A stretch of DNA of 64,000 bases from Trichostrongylus colubriformis (taxonomy: Eukaryota; Nematoda; Chromadorea; Rhabditida; Trichostrongylidae). The notes under the pieces are model-generated. The model was given only the letters and a program-made list of their open reading frames with translations, did not search any database and was not told where the DNA came from. Shown here piece after piece: positions 23,861 through 34,299 of this stretch (position 1 is the first letter of the stretch; every line of letters starts with the position of its first letter). The stretch is taken from positions 55,570,727 through 55,634,726 of the forward strand of contig OZ022259.1 of NCBI GenBank assembly GCA_963978905.1, written 5' to 3'. The position numbers and the translations under genes are program-made.

Positions 23861-24430
23861 CATGAATTGTAGCAGCCTCTCCCGAGCAGTCCTACCCGAC
23901 GCTGCTGTATTGAGGGCTCTCTTAGAATCAGGTGAATGAGGCCAATCCCTACTGCTGTTTTCGGCAAAAATGGAAAACTACGAGTTTGCCAGACTCTGTC
24001 GTGGGGGCTGGGTTTACTTTAGCTAGTTAGCCAGCTTATCCCGAAGTTAGTAGGGCTCATTTATTGGAGGCGACCCCGGACCGCCTCCCATATACCTCCC
24101 AGTCGTTAGAATGCAAGCTTTTGGGTGGACCGAATGCAGGACACTAATTGCACCATACGAAACTCCCCCACACCCCCCCCCCCTACACGTATGCAAGAAG
24201 CGTCTGCACGGGTACAGAGGGTATGAATCAGCTCAGCACAGCAGAAACAGGGAGTCCATCCCCTGAATGCACCTATTTCTCAAGACAATTATACGTTGGC
24301 TTTGGGTTCGCGATTAGCCTCCTATCCGCCACCTGGGGTGGGGTCCCGTTACGTAGCCTTGCCACCTGGCGGCTCGAGTTCTTTCGAGAGAGGCCCCTCG
24401 TGGAGGAGATTCGTGTTCAATTAGGTAGTG
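23861..24430. other. Gap with a C-rich run
   Basis: No gene recognised. It probably includes untranslated leader of the RTE element next to 23860. A C-rich stretch lies near 24167-24184. Confidence 0.4.
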
Positions 24431-24437
24431 CTAATAA

Positions 24438-24810
24438 TAGGTAGATTCCAGGTGAAGTAGCTGATTTGTCGTTTGTTGCCAAGATTATATTCATTCTTGG
24501 TAATGCTCGCGGTTATGTTGGACAATAGTGACCGCGTCCTCGAGTACCAATGCAGCTTGAGACTTCTTTGTCCCGCTACCGCAACTGAACCCACTGGCAG
24601 GTTCACATCCGCTGCTGAAGTTGTCGATAAAGGAATGCATCTTATACTGCCAGAATGAAGATTGCAAGCTTTGAATCACGTTATTCGGATTCTTCCGTTG
24701 CTGCGATGTTTTCTAATCTACTAACCTGTCACCTGTGAACAATACCAGGGATGTGTAATCGAAGCCGAAGTTGTTGTACAGGTTCCGGATCGTTCTGGAA
24801 TGTATCAGTT
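24438..24810 (-). pseudogene. Possible coding fragment, two spliced exons, unrecognised
   Basis: On the minus strand an acceptor (ttccag) precedes a frame reading IRNLYNNFGFDYTSLVLFTG (about 24809-24735). This ends at a GT donor. After an 80-nt gap and a second acceptor (ctggcag) the frame continues in phase as VNLPVGSVAVAGQRSLKLHW and on to ISYFTWNLPIISTT and a stop near 24440. The composition and splice phase look protein-like. It could be the C-terminal exons of another VWA/lectin/CUB-like protein. No upstream exon was found and the family is not established. Confidence 0.3.
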
Positions 24811-25480
24811 ATTTTGGAAAAGGATTGTGCTTCTTACAGAAATACGTCCAAGATTCGTAGTCGAGGGGCTGTGTTCTACATAGCTACTAGTGATGACTGC
24901 AAATGCAAGTGTGATTTAGCTTATATACTGTGCACAAAGGCCAATTCAGGGTTAACCTCAAACACACCATATACGCTAAAAGGTGGACAAATCATTCTTA
25001 GTGGAGAACGTTGTCGGAGGTTTAGTTCAGAGAACAAGAACCGACGAACGAAGAGCGACGAAGGCTGTGACCCAAACGCCCGCGAGCGCCCTTCCACTGA
25101 TGTTGATCAAAGCTGGGCCTGTTTCTTGAGGGATATGTAGTGTTTCCTTGGGACCGAACTTGCACTGCCCCGGCAAAAATCGCCACATCACAATACCTGT
25201 GCCTGGTGTTCAAAAATGAAAGCAGGACACGCCCATCCGTGTTTTTTCGTTTTCTTCATTGACCCGCTTTCTATGCACGATTTCCATGTGAAGGTACATA
25301 CCTTTGAACTCACCTCGTCAAGCTTTACCACGCCGTGACATCAGAATTTGGGCATTTGAATTGAACCAAATGAATTCAGGCATTTACTTTGAGGCACTTC
25401 ACTGCCTCCAAGTCCAGAGGGCTCATAACCGAGCTACGCTCACTATAATTATAACCAGCGGGCAAATGCGTCCATTGATA

Positions 25481-28081
25481 TTGGGTCGAGGAATAAGTTT
25501 TCGCTGTTTTCTTGTTCTCTGTTTTTCACATTGTTCTTTTCATCTTTCGACAAAGCTTGTGTATTTATTCGATAGAGCTTTTTGTGCTCTACGAAACGCT
25601 ATTCTGCTTTTCGATTCCTTCAACTGCCTAATACAGTGCGTTTCATAATTATAAGGTCACTCCTGAATTACAGGTTTTCTCGACAACACTCCATTGAAGA
25701 ATCTTTTCAGTCTCATGGACGGATTCCTCACCTGAAATAGTCCCGGTGTCCGATTTTTGGTAGCACTCTCGTTTACATCTGCTTTTTAAGAGTATTTTTT
25801 GTTTTTTCGCACCGTTTCATAATTATAAGGTCACCCTGAAAAAAGAAAAAAAGTTAAGGCCCCGGTAGGTCTGTGATGGTAGATATCTCTTCCAAATACA
25901 TTTTCGAGATACATATTCAATCGTCTTGTGGCTAGCTAATATGTTCCGAGAGGAAAGCCAAGATTTGGGATTCTTGTGGTGCTAGGCTCGTTTGAGAGCC
26001 ATTCCAAAAAAAAATCGGAAGATTCCTGTGCTCAGTTAGATGACATTTGAGAGATTCGGTGTCCTCAGATGTTTTTCAGGCTCTGGATTCCCACGTAAGA
26101 TTGTTATCATTAACGAGGAAAGGATTGTGGGGGCCACGTCCTACAGCACCTCCTCCATAGACCAGATTTGTTTGGAGTTAAACCATTTTTAGTCTGGAAC
26201 CACAGCGTGTACAGCAGCGAGCAGCGTGTACAGCAGCGAGGGAGAGCAGAAATATCACTGGAGAAATAATGGAGTACTTTCCGAGGCGTACAGCACACCA
26301 TATGGCGGAACGACTTCAATTTATAACGTTGTTCTTGAGCACGGATTGAACGAAACTGAATTTTCATAGCAGTTGCACCCTGCATGCGAATAATTCCATT
26401 CCAGCTGTACCTTTAAGTCTGAAAATACTCTGTTTGTATGGTGCTGACGGGTAGAGGTAGTATAAGCTTGGTCTGAGAAGTGCGCCGATTTACCGGAGCC
26501 TTGGCAATTTTTGTGGAGAAGGGTGATGGCCTAAGTGGTTTTCGGCAATGAGGTTGCATTGAACCTTGCCTTCGAAAACTGCAGAATGGACTCCAGAGAC
26601 TGCTAGAAGATTTCACGAAGAAATCAGTTGCCTTTTATAGCCGACCGGCTCTTCATAATTGCGTCTAACAGCATTACAAGGCTTTCTTCACGTAGATCAT
26701 TCAACGGAATCGTGGTTAAAGTTCCAAATTACGGACCTCCAGTTATAGATAACATGTGGTCTTGGTCTCAGTTCTATAGAGGAGATCTGGAAGACATCGC
26801 CGCAAAAATATTTACCCCAACAATCGCCGAATCTGGGAAGCAAAGCTGCTGAAACAGGCAATTGTTGAAGACTGTAACAATGTCTGTGGTAAGGCTCTTC
26901 GAAATTTCGTTTCCACTTCCCCAAACGGCTAGTTAATATCGTTCTTGAACAGGAGGGAACCATAGATTATTATGAGCTCCTTCGCATGCGCTGTTAACTC
27001 TAGCAAATCTTCTCTTTCTTCGGAGTGACCTTATAATTATGAAAAATCAGAAAATATTCATAGAAATATCGGATCAAAAGGTAATGTCATCAAAATTGGT
27101 ATGGAAGGGGTTTCTGTGGTGAGGAACCTGTAAAAAATACTTAAAAAATTTTCGGCTGGCTGTGCGTTCTGAAAACCGAAAATTTGAGGGTGACCTTATA
27201 ATTATGAAACGCACAGTACATATTTATGAGGTTTGGAAGTGAAGTAAGCTGAAGGCAAGAATTGGCACTCCCGACACTTCATCTTCTCGTCTGCCATCGA
27301 GATCAAAAGTCTGTGCATATGTTTTCGATAAAGCTTTTTCAGTTCTACAGAGTGATACTGCCTTTTCATTAGATAGCTCAACTTTTTGCTGTTTTTAAGA
27401 CTTACAAATGCAGTACTCAGCAAAATTTTGCGTTTCGTTATCTTCTCTTCCTCGCCTCTCGCCTACCATCGCGATTGAAGAAAATATGCATACATGCATT
27501 CGATAGAGCTTTTTCGTTCTACGCGATGGTGCCACTAGTCTTTTGAATACTCAGAAATATGGTATTCAGTAAACTCCCACCCGCACTTTTTTTCGCAAAG
27601 AAAATCGAGGATAGAACTTTTTCGTTCTACGCTATGGCGATAGTGCCACTAGTCTTTTGAATACTTTCATGGTTTGATATTCCTGAGGCTCAGAAATATG
27701 GTATTCAGTAAAATCCCACCCGCACTTTTTTTTCGCAAAGAAAATCGAGATATCACCAAAGAAAATTTGTTGGATAGAAACCCCTCAATTATAACAGTAG
27801 ATGGCTCAGGGATATCTATTTCCCCTATTCGATTTCATCTGACGTGAAAAAGGTCAGCTTTTTGGACCTCGATGCGCTCAAAGTGCAGATTTTTCCCTGC
27901 GAAATACTCCATTTCTGCACCTGAAAAACAACAACTAATCAAACGATCGAAAACAAATGAAACTGTTCCGTACAGCTGAAAAAGTGTTATCGAAAATATA
28001 CACGAGCTATGTCGAAAGATGAAGGCAACAATGTGAAAAACAGAGAACTAAAAAACTGCGGCAACTTATTCCTCAACCCAA
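25481..28081. repeat. Family B element, copy 2, TA-flanked, with nested insertion
   Basis: The ends are ttgggtcgaggaataagt and its complement acttattcctcaacccaa, with TA on both sides (25479-25480, 28082-28083). The left part matches the left arm of 10451-11802 (catctttcgacaaagctt, tcgatagagctttt, gaagtaagctgaaggcaa). Unlike copy 1, its halves are not full mirror images. A block of about 120 bp is imperfectly duplicated in tandem at 27530-27760 (gccactagtcttttgaatac). A separate TA-flanked element (25634-27216) is nested in it. Confidence 0.85.
25634..27216 (+). mobile_element. Tc1/mariner-type element nested in family B, with decayed transposase
   Basis: The terminal repeats are cagtgcgtttcataattata at the left and the complement of ctgtgcgtttcataattata at the right, with TA at 25632-25633 and 27217-27218. 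A second copy of the repeat (cgtttcataattataaggtc) lies inside each end, at about 25814 and 27020, so the termini are doubled. The interior plus strand near 26690-26975 keeps scraps that resemble the end of a Tc1-type transposase: HSTESWLKFQ, and FPKRLVNIVLEQEGTIDYYE at the close. The catalytic DDE residues cannot be identified. The inserted element is younger than the family B copy it interrupts. Confidence 0.75.
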
Positions 28082-28083
28082 TA

Positions 28084-29400
28084 GTATTCAGCAACTTTTT
28101 AACAGGTATCCTATATCGAATAGGAAAAATACAGGTCGTGGTGATTCTAGAGGATACGATCACTTCGATTCCAGCTTTCCCTAAAAATTCTAGGGCTAAT
28201 TCTTTGCTAAAATTAGAATTTTAGGGTAGTTTTGTAGTTCAAATTCTGGTACAGATTTTGCTCTAATAAAAATCATTTAATGAGACTCCGTAACTCCCAG
28301 AACTGGTGAGAGCTATTTCCCTTGTTCGAACCCGCAATCTCTTCGCCACCCTCGAACACGTTATTGGTTGCCTTAATGAGATGGCTGAGATAGTGCATTG
28401 ATTGACGTCTTACAGTGATATCCCTTTTTTGCGTTGCACTGTATTTCACAGGGGCTTTACAACAGCTTACAGCATTAGTACTATTTCGATAGTTAGTTAC
28501 CGAACGCTTTGATGAATCCGCATTGATTTCGTACAATACTACGTATTGCAGTACGCAGTGGTCCGAAGAAAACTGTATGCCAATGAGGTCTACCAAAGTA
28601 TTAAACACTGCAGAGAGGACAGCAAAAGCGGTTTTTTCTCTTTTTGTTCTTACGGTTTTCAATGACCTTTTGTTCAACTTTTGCAAATACTCCGCAATAT
28701 GAACTATTCCTGAAGGATTTAGAAAGAATTAATGACTGCATGAACTTTGTGGGCAATATTAAATAATAAAATAAACGTATGTCCTATTGTTGTAAGCTGC
28801 TGTATACTGTGAAGGCCTTCAACAAGATACAGTGGCTACGTGAGAATGTGCATATCACTGTAAGAGGTCAATCGACTGCACTGTCTCAGCCGTCCTAATG
28901 AGCCAACTAATTAACGAAAAGTACGAGGGGTAGGACCAAGAAGATACTTTGTATTAGGCCCGGTAGTTATGGAGGGTTTTATTTATGAATTTTCTCAAGA
29001 GTGCATGGACTTCCTAACAGAGTTAAACTACAGTACTTTTCTGAAGTTTTCGGAAACGTAAACATAGTCTCGAGGTAAAGACCTGAAACTGACAGCCGTC
29101 CTTTGGGAAGAACTGGTATCAATCGTACCGAAAAACACCACGATCTCCAAAACACCACGATCTCCATTATTCAGTGTAAGACACCTGTTCAAAGTTGCAG
29201 AAGACTATCAGTGGACTGATCAAAAGTTGCAGAAGACTTTCAGTGGATTTGCCTGCTGATTAGTGAGCATGGCTCGCTTATGAGTCCGATTGTCATTTTG
29301 AAGCAGTGAAGGGATCAAAATCACGATTTTCTAGTTTATGAAGTCATTATGTGGTATAGCTTGACGAGGTGGTGCAGTGGCGTATATTCCTACCACTCTG
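28084..29400. other. Region with no recognised gene
   Basis: A 137-codon minus-strand frame (28273-28686) is open but matches nothing I know and lacks convincing splice or start context. A 39-bp near-duplicate (caaagttgcagaaga) starts near 29190 and 29220. Otherwise unremarkable AT-rich DNA. Confidence 0.4.
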
Positions 29401-29477
29401 ATTGACCAACTGACCCCTAATCTTCCTAGGGGCAGCCTGAGGCAGGGTCAAGCGTTCAGATGAGGAAAATTTTCAAA

Positions 29478-29522
29478 AAATACGACCCCCCCCCCAAAAA
29501 AAGGCCTCAATACGACCCCCCC
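29478..29522. repeat. tacgacccccccc motif pair 1
   Basis: Two copies of aatacgacccccc separated by an A/G-rich spacer. The same motif pair recurs at 30884-30929. Confidence 0.8.
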
Positions 29523-29589
29523 TTTCACTCATGTTATTGTTAGCTTTCATTTTGCAATAAATAATAAATAAATGCAATAAATAATGAAC

Positions 29590-29830
29590 ATATATTCTTT
29601 TATCGATATATTACAAGAAATTTGCTTCAACTGGACTAAACAGCCATCTATGCATATTCGCCCAAGCCTGAGCAGAGGAAATCTCCTTCCCCCAGGCTTA
29701 GGCTAACACAGGATAAGAAAATCTCGAATTTGCTTCATCAAAATCATTTCATTGCAAAATTCGGACCCAATTCGGCTAGTGCTACGGCCTCTCTGCGCTC
29801 CCCCCCTTATGGATAGAGCGCAGCATGCTA
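29590..29830. repeat. Interspersed repeat I, copy 1
   Basis: Matched in order by 46130-46390. Shared blocks are agactaaac/ggactaaac, agcctgag or gagccgag stem-loop, cacaggata.gaaaa, ctcatcaaaa and tttgcaaaattcg. It carries the recurring stem-loop at 29660-29702. Non-coding. Confidence 0.7.
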
Positions 29831-30402
29831 CTTTTTCCACCCTAAGTCCGTAAACACTGAGAGAACATTATAAAACAACAAGAAAACAAAAAGAGGAACG
29901 AATCGCGACAATTACGCGCGAAAGGAATAGGTGCGGCTGCGTCGCGATCTGAATGGAGCGCGTTATCTTCCCCATACTAAATTCCAACATCAAAAATACT
30001 CTAAACTTTACCTAGAGCCCATCTTTCAAACAGCTGCAAACTGTTTTCCTAATAATTCCCTTAGACCTATCTATTGGCCACTTGCTTGCTCCAGTGGTTG
30101 CTTAGTTCTCAATATGGGTTTTTTGATGAGGATTTGATGAGAAAAATTTCGAAGTGTTTCACGGAAATGGCCATAACTTCCTTCAAACTTAACCATATGA
30201 GTTCGTTTTGGTGAAGCAGGGTCTGCTTGGTTGTCGCTTTCGAACGACTACCTGAGCTATGCCATATCTTCAGAACGAAGCAAGAAAAATTCAAAAAAGC
30301 CAGTTGAGGAAAGCTTTTTTTCGTCGAATTTGCGAGATCTTCCCAAAAATCGATTCATTGTTACCGAAATTTTTTCAGTATGCATCCTTCGCTCTCGTAG
30401 GC

Positions 30403-30753
30403 CTAGCGGGAAGGCGAGAAGCGTCGGTCAGCATTTCTGTGGGATGCGCCATGCATGAGGATTCCACCCACATTCTCAATGGATACAAACGTTTTTCCGG
30501 TCCGCATAGTGGCCGCTAACACCAGATTACGTACTTCCAGTCGTAGTAAGATATGAAAGAATTCCGTATCAGCTAATGTTCCGCTTTCATCCCATTGTTT
30601 CTGGAGTGTCCATCCACGGTGGTACCCGTTGATAGATATCGCTTTCCACGGCTTATCGGTGAATTCCGGAGGTGTCTCTGTACGTGGTTTCGGTGTCAGC
30701 GGACCAACGAAAGAGTTATTGGTACTGGCCGGTTTCGTTGTGGATTGCGCCAT
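30403..30753 (-). CDS. Unrecognised 116-codon open frame between direct repeats
   Basis: Minus-strand ATG at 30753. The product begins MAQSTTKPASTNNSF and reads through PWKAISINGYHRGWTLQKQW and NLVLAATMRTGKTFVSIENV, with amino-acid usage that looks like a real protein. A possible donor follows ENVG near 30475, so the true exon may end there. The segment is bracketed by near-identical 22-bp direct repeats that share gcgccatgcatgagg (about 30440 and 30745), which is compatible with insertion of a copied exon or a local duplication. Family unknown; no partner exon was found. Confidence 0.4.
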   Translation of the reverse strand: MAQSTTKPASTNNSFVGPLTPKPRTETPPEFTDKPWKAISINGYHRGWTLQKQWDESGTLADTEFFHILLRLEVRNLVLAATMRTGKTFVSIENVGGILMHGASHRNADRRFSPSR

Positions 30754-30883
30754 GCATGAGGTTTCATGATGATTAAGTTAAACTAGTTTTGGGTTCGAAC
30801 CGATTCAGTCAATTTAATCACTTCTCCCATTACACTTTAGACCCCAAGCCTGAGAGATTCTGCTGATCACTGCCTACCTCAAC

Positions 30884-30929
30884 AATTACGACCCCCCCCC
30901 TAGCTGACCAAATACGACCCCCCCCCCTG
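30884..30929. repeat. tacgacccccccc motif pair 2
   Basis: attacgaccccccccc and aatacgaccccccccc with a 12-nt spacer, the second occurrence of the motif pair at 29478-29522. Confidence 0.8.
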
Positions 30930-30954
30930 TTGAGGATTCCTCAACGGAGGCTTG

Positions 30955-31175
30955 ACCCTGGCCTGGGGTGACGGTTGGGACCACGCGGTGACCATGCACA
31001 ACCCTTAAATCATTATAGACATCTTTTACACCATCATCATTCATCAATACAACGGAACAGATGTGCAAGAAGGATAGGATTTACATGAACAAATTGTCTG
31101 AGTAATTTATGTCACAGGTGTCACAGGGCAAAAGCCACAGGCTGTCACAGGCTGAGGCCTAGATTCGTTTCCCAT
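30955..31175 (+). repeat. Interspersed repeat O, copy 1
   Basis: Present inverted at 41010-41245. Shared text includes cgcggtgacca, ggataggattyayatgaaca, attgtctga, cagggcaa.rgccacaggct. It contains clustered gtcacag words. Non-coding. Confidence 0.75.
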
Positions 31176-31559
31176 ACCCCCGGGCAGCCTGTCGTGGCCG
31201 AGAGAGGACATAGTATCAGCGGCTTCCGCTGATACTATGAGATATCGAACTTACTGATGACCTTCGGCCACTGAGCGCAGCAGTGATTAGTAATGATAGT
31301 AGGCAGTAGTGATTTTCGGGACGAAATAAAAAAGAAAGTCGAAGTGTTTAGTGATACAAAAGTGAAGAAATACAGCGAAACCGTCGAAACCCATCGTCCA
31401 TTCCGGTAGCGGTTCATTACAGGGGGTGCCAAAAAAAGTAATTTTGCTCACGGCTCACATCCGCCAACTATTCAAACGGGAGTGCAAAGAAAGAGATAAA
31501 AGTTTGGGGCAAAATATTCCTTAAATACTCCCTCAAAACCAGGAACAAGCTGTAGCTCA

Positions 31560-33010
31560 CTACTTTCACCGTCCTTAAAATATGGAGCCTTTAGTCGGCA
31601 CAGTCGGGCTATAGAGCACCTACGGCATCATGGTCCGCCCAAAACAAGAGAGCCACCTACCGTGGAACCTTTCTCGTGGGAAGCTTCCTGGGGACTGGGC
31701 CTCCATATTGTATTAGAAGTTCTTCTGTTGTGCTAACGAGGTTGTTAAGTGGAATATTTATTTACGGCCTGAAGTTTCGACAGGATCGTCTTCCTCGAAG
31801 GCCTAAACGTGGCTCAAGGCTAGGATTTTGTCCACTACACCGTCAAACGCTTCATCCCCCTAGCGGTTTTGACGGAGATCTAGGAAAACACCAGAGAAAC
31901 TCCGTACGTCAGCGACAAACTCACCCAATTCACCACCGTATGAGTGGAACAACGCCACTCCGAGTTAGTTGTAACTAGTGAATGAGAGATGCCATGTCGT
32001 CCTTATACATATATAGTATTGTTTGGGACATGCATGTCTCCCATTTTTGGATCAGTAGCTCGCAATGTGGTGCAAATGGCAAGAGGTCATTTGTGTGACG
32101 GATAAGCACTCATTTCGGTTGTTCATACTTGGATTTCTTGCGGAAATCCAAGTATGAACAACCGAAATGAGTGCTTATCCGTCACACAAATGACCTCTTG
32201 CCATTTGCACCACATTGCGAGCTACTGATCCAAAAATGGGAGACATGCATGTCCCAAACAATACTATATATGTATAAGGACGACATGGCATCTCTCATTC
32301 ACTAGTTACAACTAACTCGGAGTGGCGTTGTTCCACTCATACAGTGGTGGATTAGGTGAGTTTTTTGCTGACGTACGGAGTTTCTCTGGTTTTTTCCTAG
32401 ATCTCCGTCAAAACCGCTAGGGGAATGAAGCGTTTGACGGTTGTAGTGGACAAAATACTAGCCTTGAGCCACGTTTAGGCCTTCGAGGAAGACGATCCTG
32501 TCGAAACTTCAGGCCGTAAATAAATATTCCACCTAACAACCTCGTTGGCACAACAGAAAAACTTCTAATACAATATCGATGCCGAGGTTATACGAAGAGA
32601 GAAGTTGGAACCTACTGGGCCCCCAGTTCATTGAAGTCAGAAAGCCATCGCTGCTTAGCTAACGCTGCTGGGAACCGAAGGATCAATTTTCATGCCACAA
32701 ACGTGCCTCTTCAGTGGTAATGGCACGTTCTAGTTCTTAGAAACGAAGGGCACTGGGAACCGGGGAAAAACGGAGTGTTCGAGAACCCCACCCAATATGA
32801 TTCCCCTTAGTGAGGTGAACAGACCTTAACAAGGTTGTGAACGAGGGCGAAATTTCGGATTTTGCCCAGTTGGGGTGACACATCTTGTTTACTCGGAAGA
32901 GGCTCCCCCTTCCTGCTCTTACAGAAGGCTATTACAGAGTATAGCGATAGAGTGAGGTCTGATCTCAACTTCAGGGATGAAAATACCTCTTCAGAATCAG
33001 CTGAAGTTCG
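31560..33010 (+). repeat. Repeat J, copy 1, interrupted by a palindrome
   Basis: The flanks 31575-31700 and 32640-33010 match 41700-42420 in order. Examples are cacctacggcatca/catctacggcatca, caagagagccac.taccgtgg, ttttcatg, ggcacgttc, caaggttgtgaacgagggc and cagaaggct. The palindrome 31708-32573 splits this copy. Broken frames give REPPTVEPFSWEA at the left, similar to TEEPTSVVGLSWED in copy 2, so the family may once have been coding. It is not recognised. Confidence 0.65.
31708..32573. repeat. Near-perfect palindrome, 7-nt loop, TA-flanked
   Basis: 866 bp with arms of about 429 bp around the loop cttgcgg (32137-32143). The ends are ttgtattagaagtt and its complement. TA lies on both sides (31706-31707, 32574-32575). 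Arms differ at only scattered positions. No coding potential other than mirror frames. It is inserted in repeat J copy 1. Confidence 0.92.
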
Positions 33011-34299
33011 ACTAATATAGGAGTTGAAAGTGGAGAAGGAAAAAATTACCTTTTTTGGCCCCTTTTTTTGAAAAGGGTGTCACTTCCAAAGCTCAGCGGT
33101 GCTCTTTTCACCGTGAATTTTGTCGTATATAATCTTCTGATGCCTCTACTTTTATCTGGGTGACTCACTTTAAGAGCCCCAACCACTCATATTACTCCTG
33201 TCACCGTCTTTGAGCTCCATAACTTCCTGTTAACCTTGACCATCTATCGGTTATCACCTTCCATAACTGCTTATCCCTTTCCAATAAAACAATAGGGAGC
33301 GATAGAAAATGATTATGAGTCCCTGAGCTTCAGCGCTTGCCCCGCCCACAGTGGGCTCCATTAGCTTAGTTTATGTCCTTTACGAGCGTGCTTTCCTTCT
33401 CTTCCGAAAATTCATCGCTGACTGATTTAGAAACTCTTCTCTTGAGCAATGATTGCTTCCGCCTACGCCGCACAAACTGTGGACGGGGTGTAGCTTTGGC
33501 TATGTGCGCCCTTTGCTTATTTACCCATGCACCACTTATCCCACACCTGACCCGGACTTACGGATTGCCCTTCAGGTGATTCCTGATTTTGTGAAATATT
33601 TTCGCTGTAAGCTCCGCCCGCTCGAAATACGCTTTTCCCATTGTGTATGGGCTACTTTCGGCAACTTATGCTGACGTTGTTCCAACTTTTCCCCATGTAT
33701 GCCATTAGAATTTGAGTTAACAAATTTTCACCTGAATATGGAATATTTAGCGCATTCCACGCCCGTGGTGGTGGAGTGCATGTCCCAGCTTGAACAGAGC
33801 TTTTACGTTGTGCTAGAACCGAACTATGAATGTTTGTTATTCAGAATACGCTCCTTCTAATGTGGACGGGTCTTTTTCATCACTTCCAGCAATCCATCCT
33901 TCCAGTTTGAACCATTGTGGAACTGAATTCGAAATTTACCACTTGAGCACGAAATGTTCCAGCGTACTCCTTGCCTACTGAGGGCGTTGCGTGGTATTGT
34001 TTCAGTGCGCTCCTTCTTCGCTCATGCCCCACCTGTTTGACCCGACCTCACAGAGTGTCACTCAGATAGTTTTGAACTTCGTACAGTAAGGCAGTCAGAG
34101 TAAGCCGATTATGTGTGATAGTGATAATGATATACAGCAGTTGTGTATAGAAATATAGTTATAACGAAACAAACACGGATCGATGTTTCCTGCGTTTATT
34201 TTTGAATACTTAGCGCGGGTTGTGTGATAATGGGAGTTTCTCGTTGCATTCCAGAAGGGGATAGTAACAGCTAAGAAATTGTTGGAGATTTCTTCTCAC
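33011..34299. other. Region with no recognised gene
   Basis: Two loosely similar stretches (33470-33600 and 33980-34060: tacgc..c, gcgc.cctt, cccac.tg.cccg) suggest a decayed duplicated repeat. Open frames are short. Further exons of the VWA gene 34300-43273 were looked for here and not found. Confidence 0.4.

Noticed and set aside
28273..28686. 137-codon minus-strand frame as a gene
   Set aside because: About one frame of this length is expected by chance in a window of this size and base composition; no domain, start context or partner exon.
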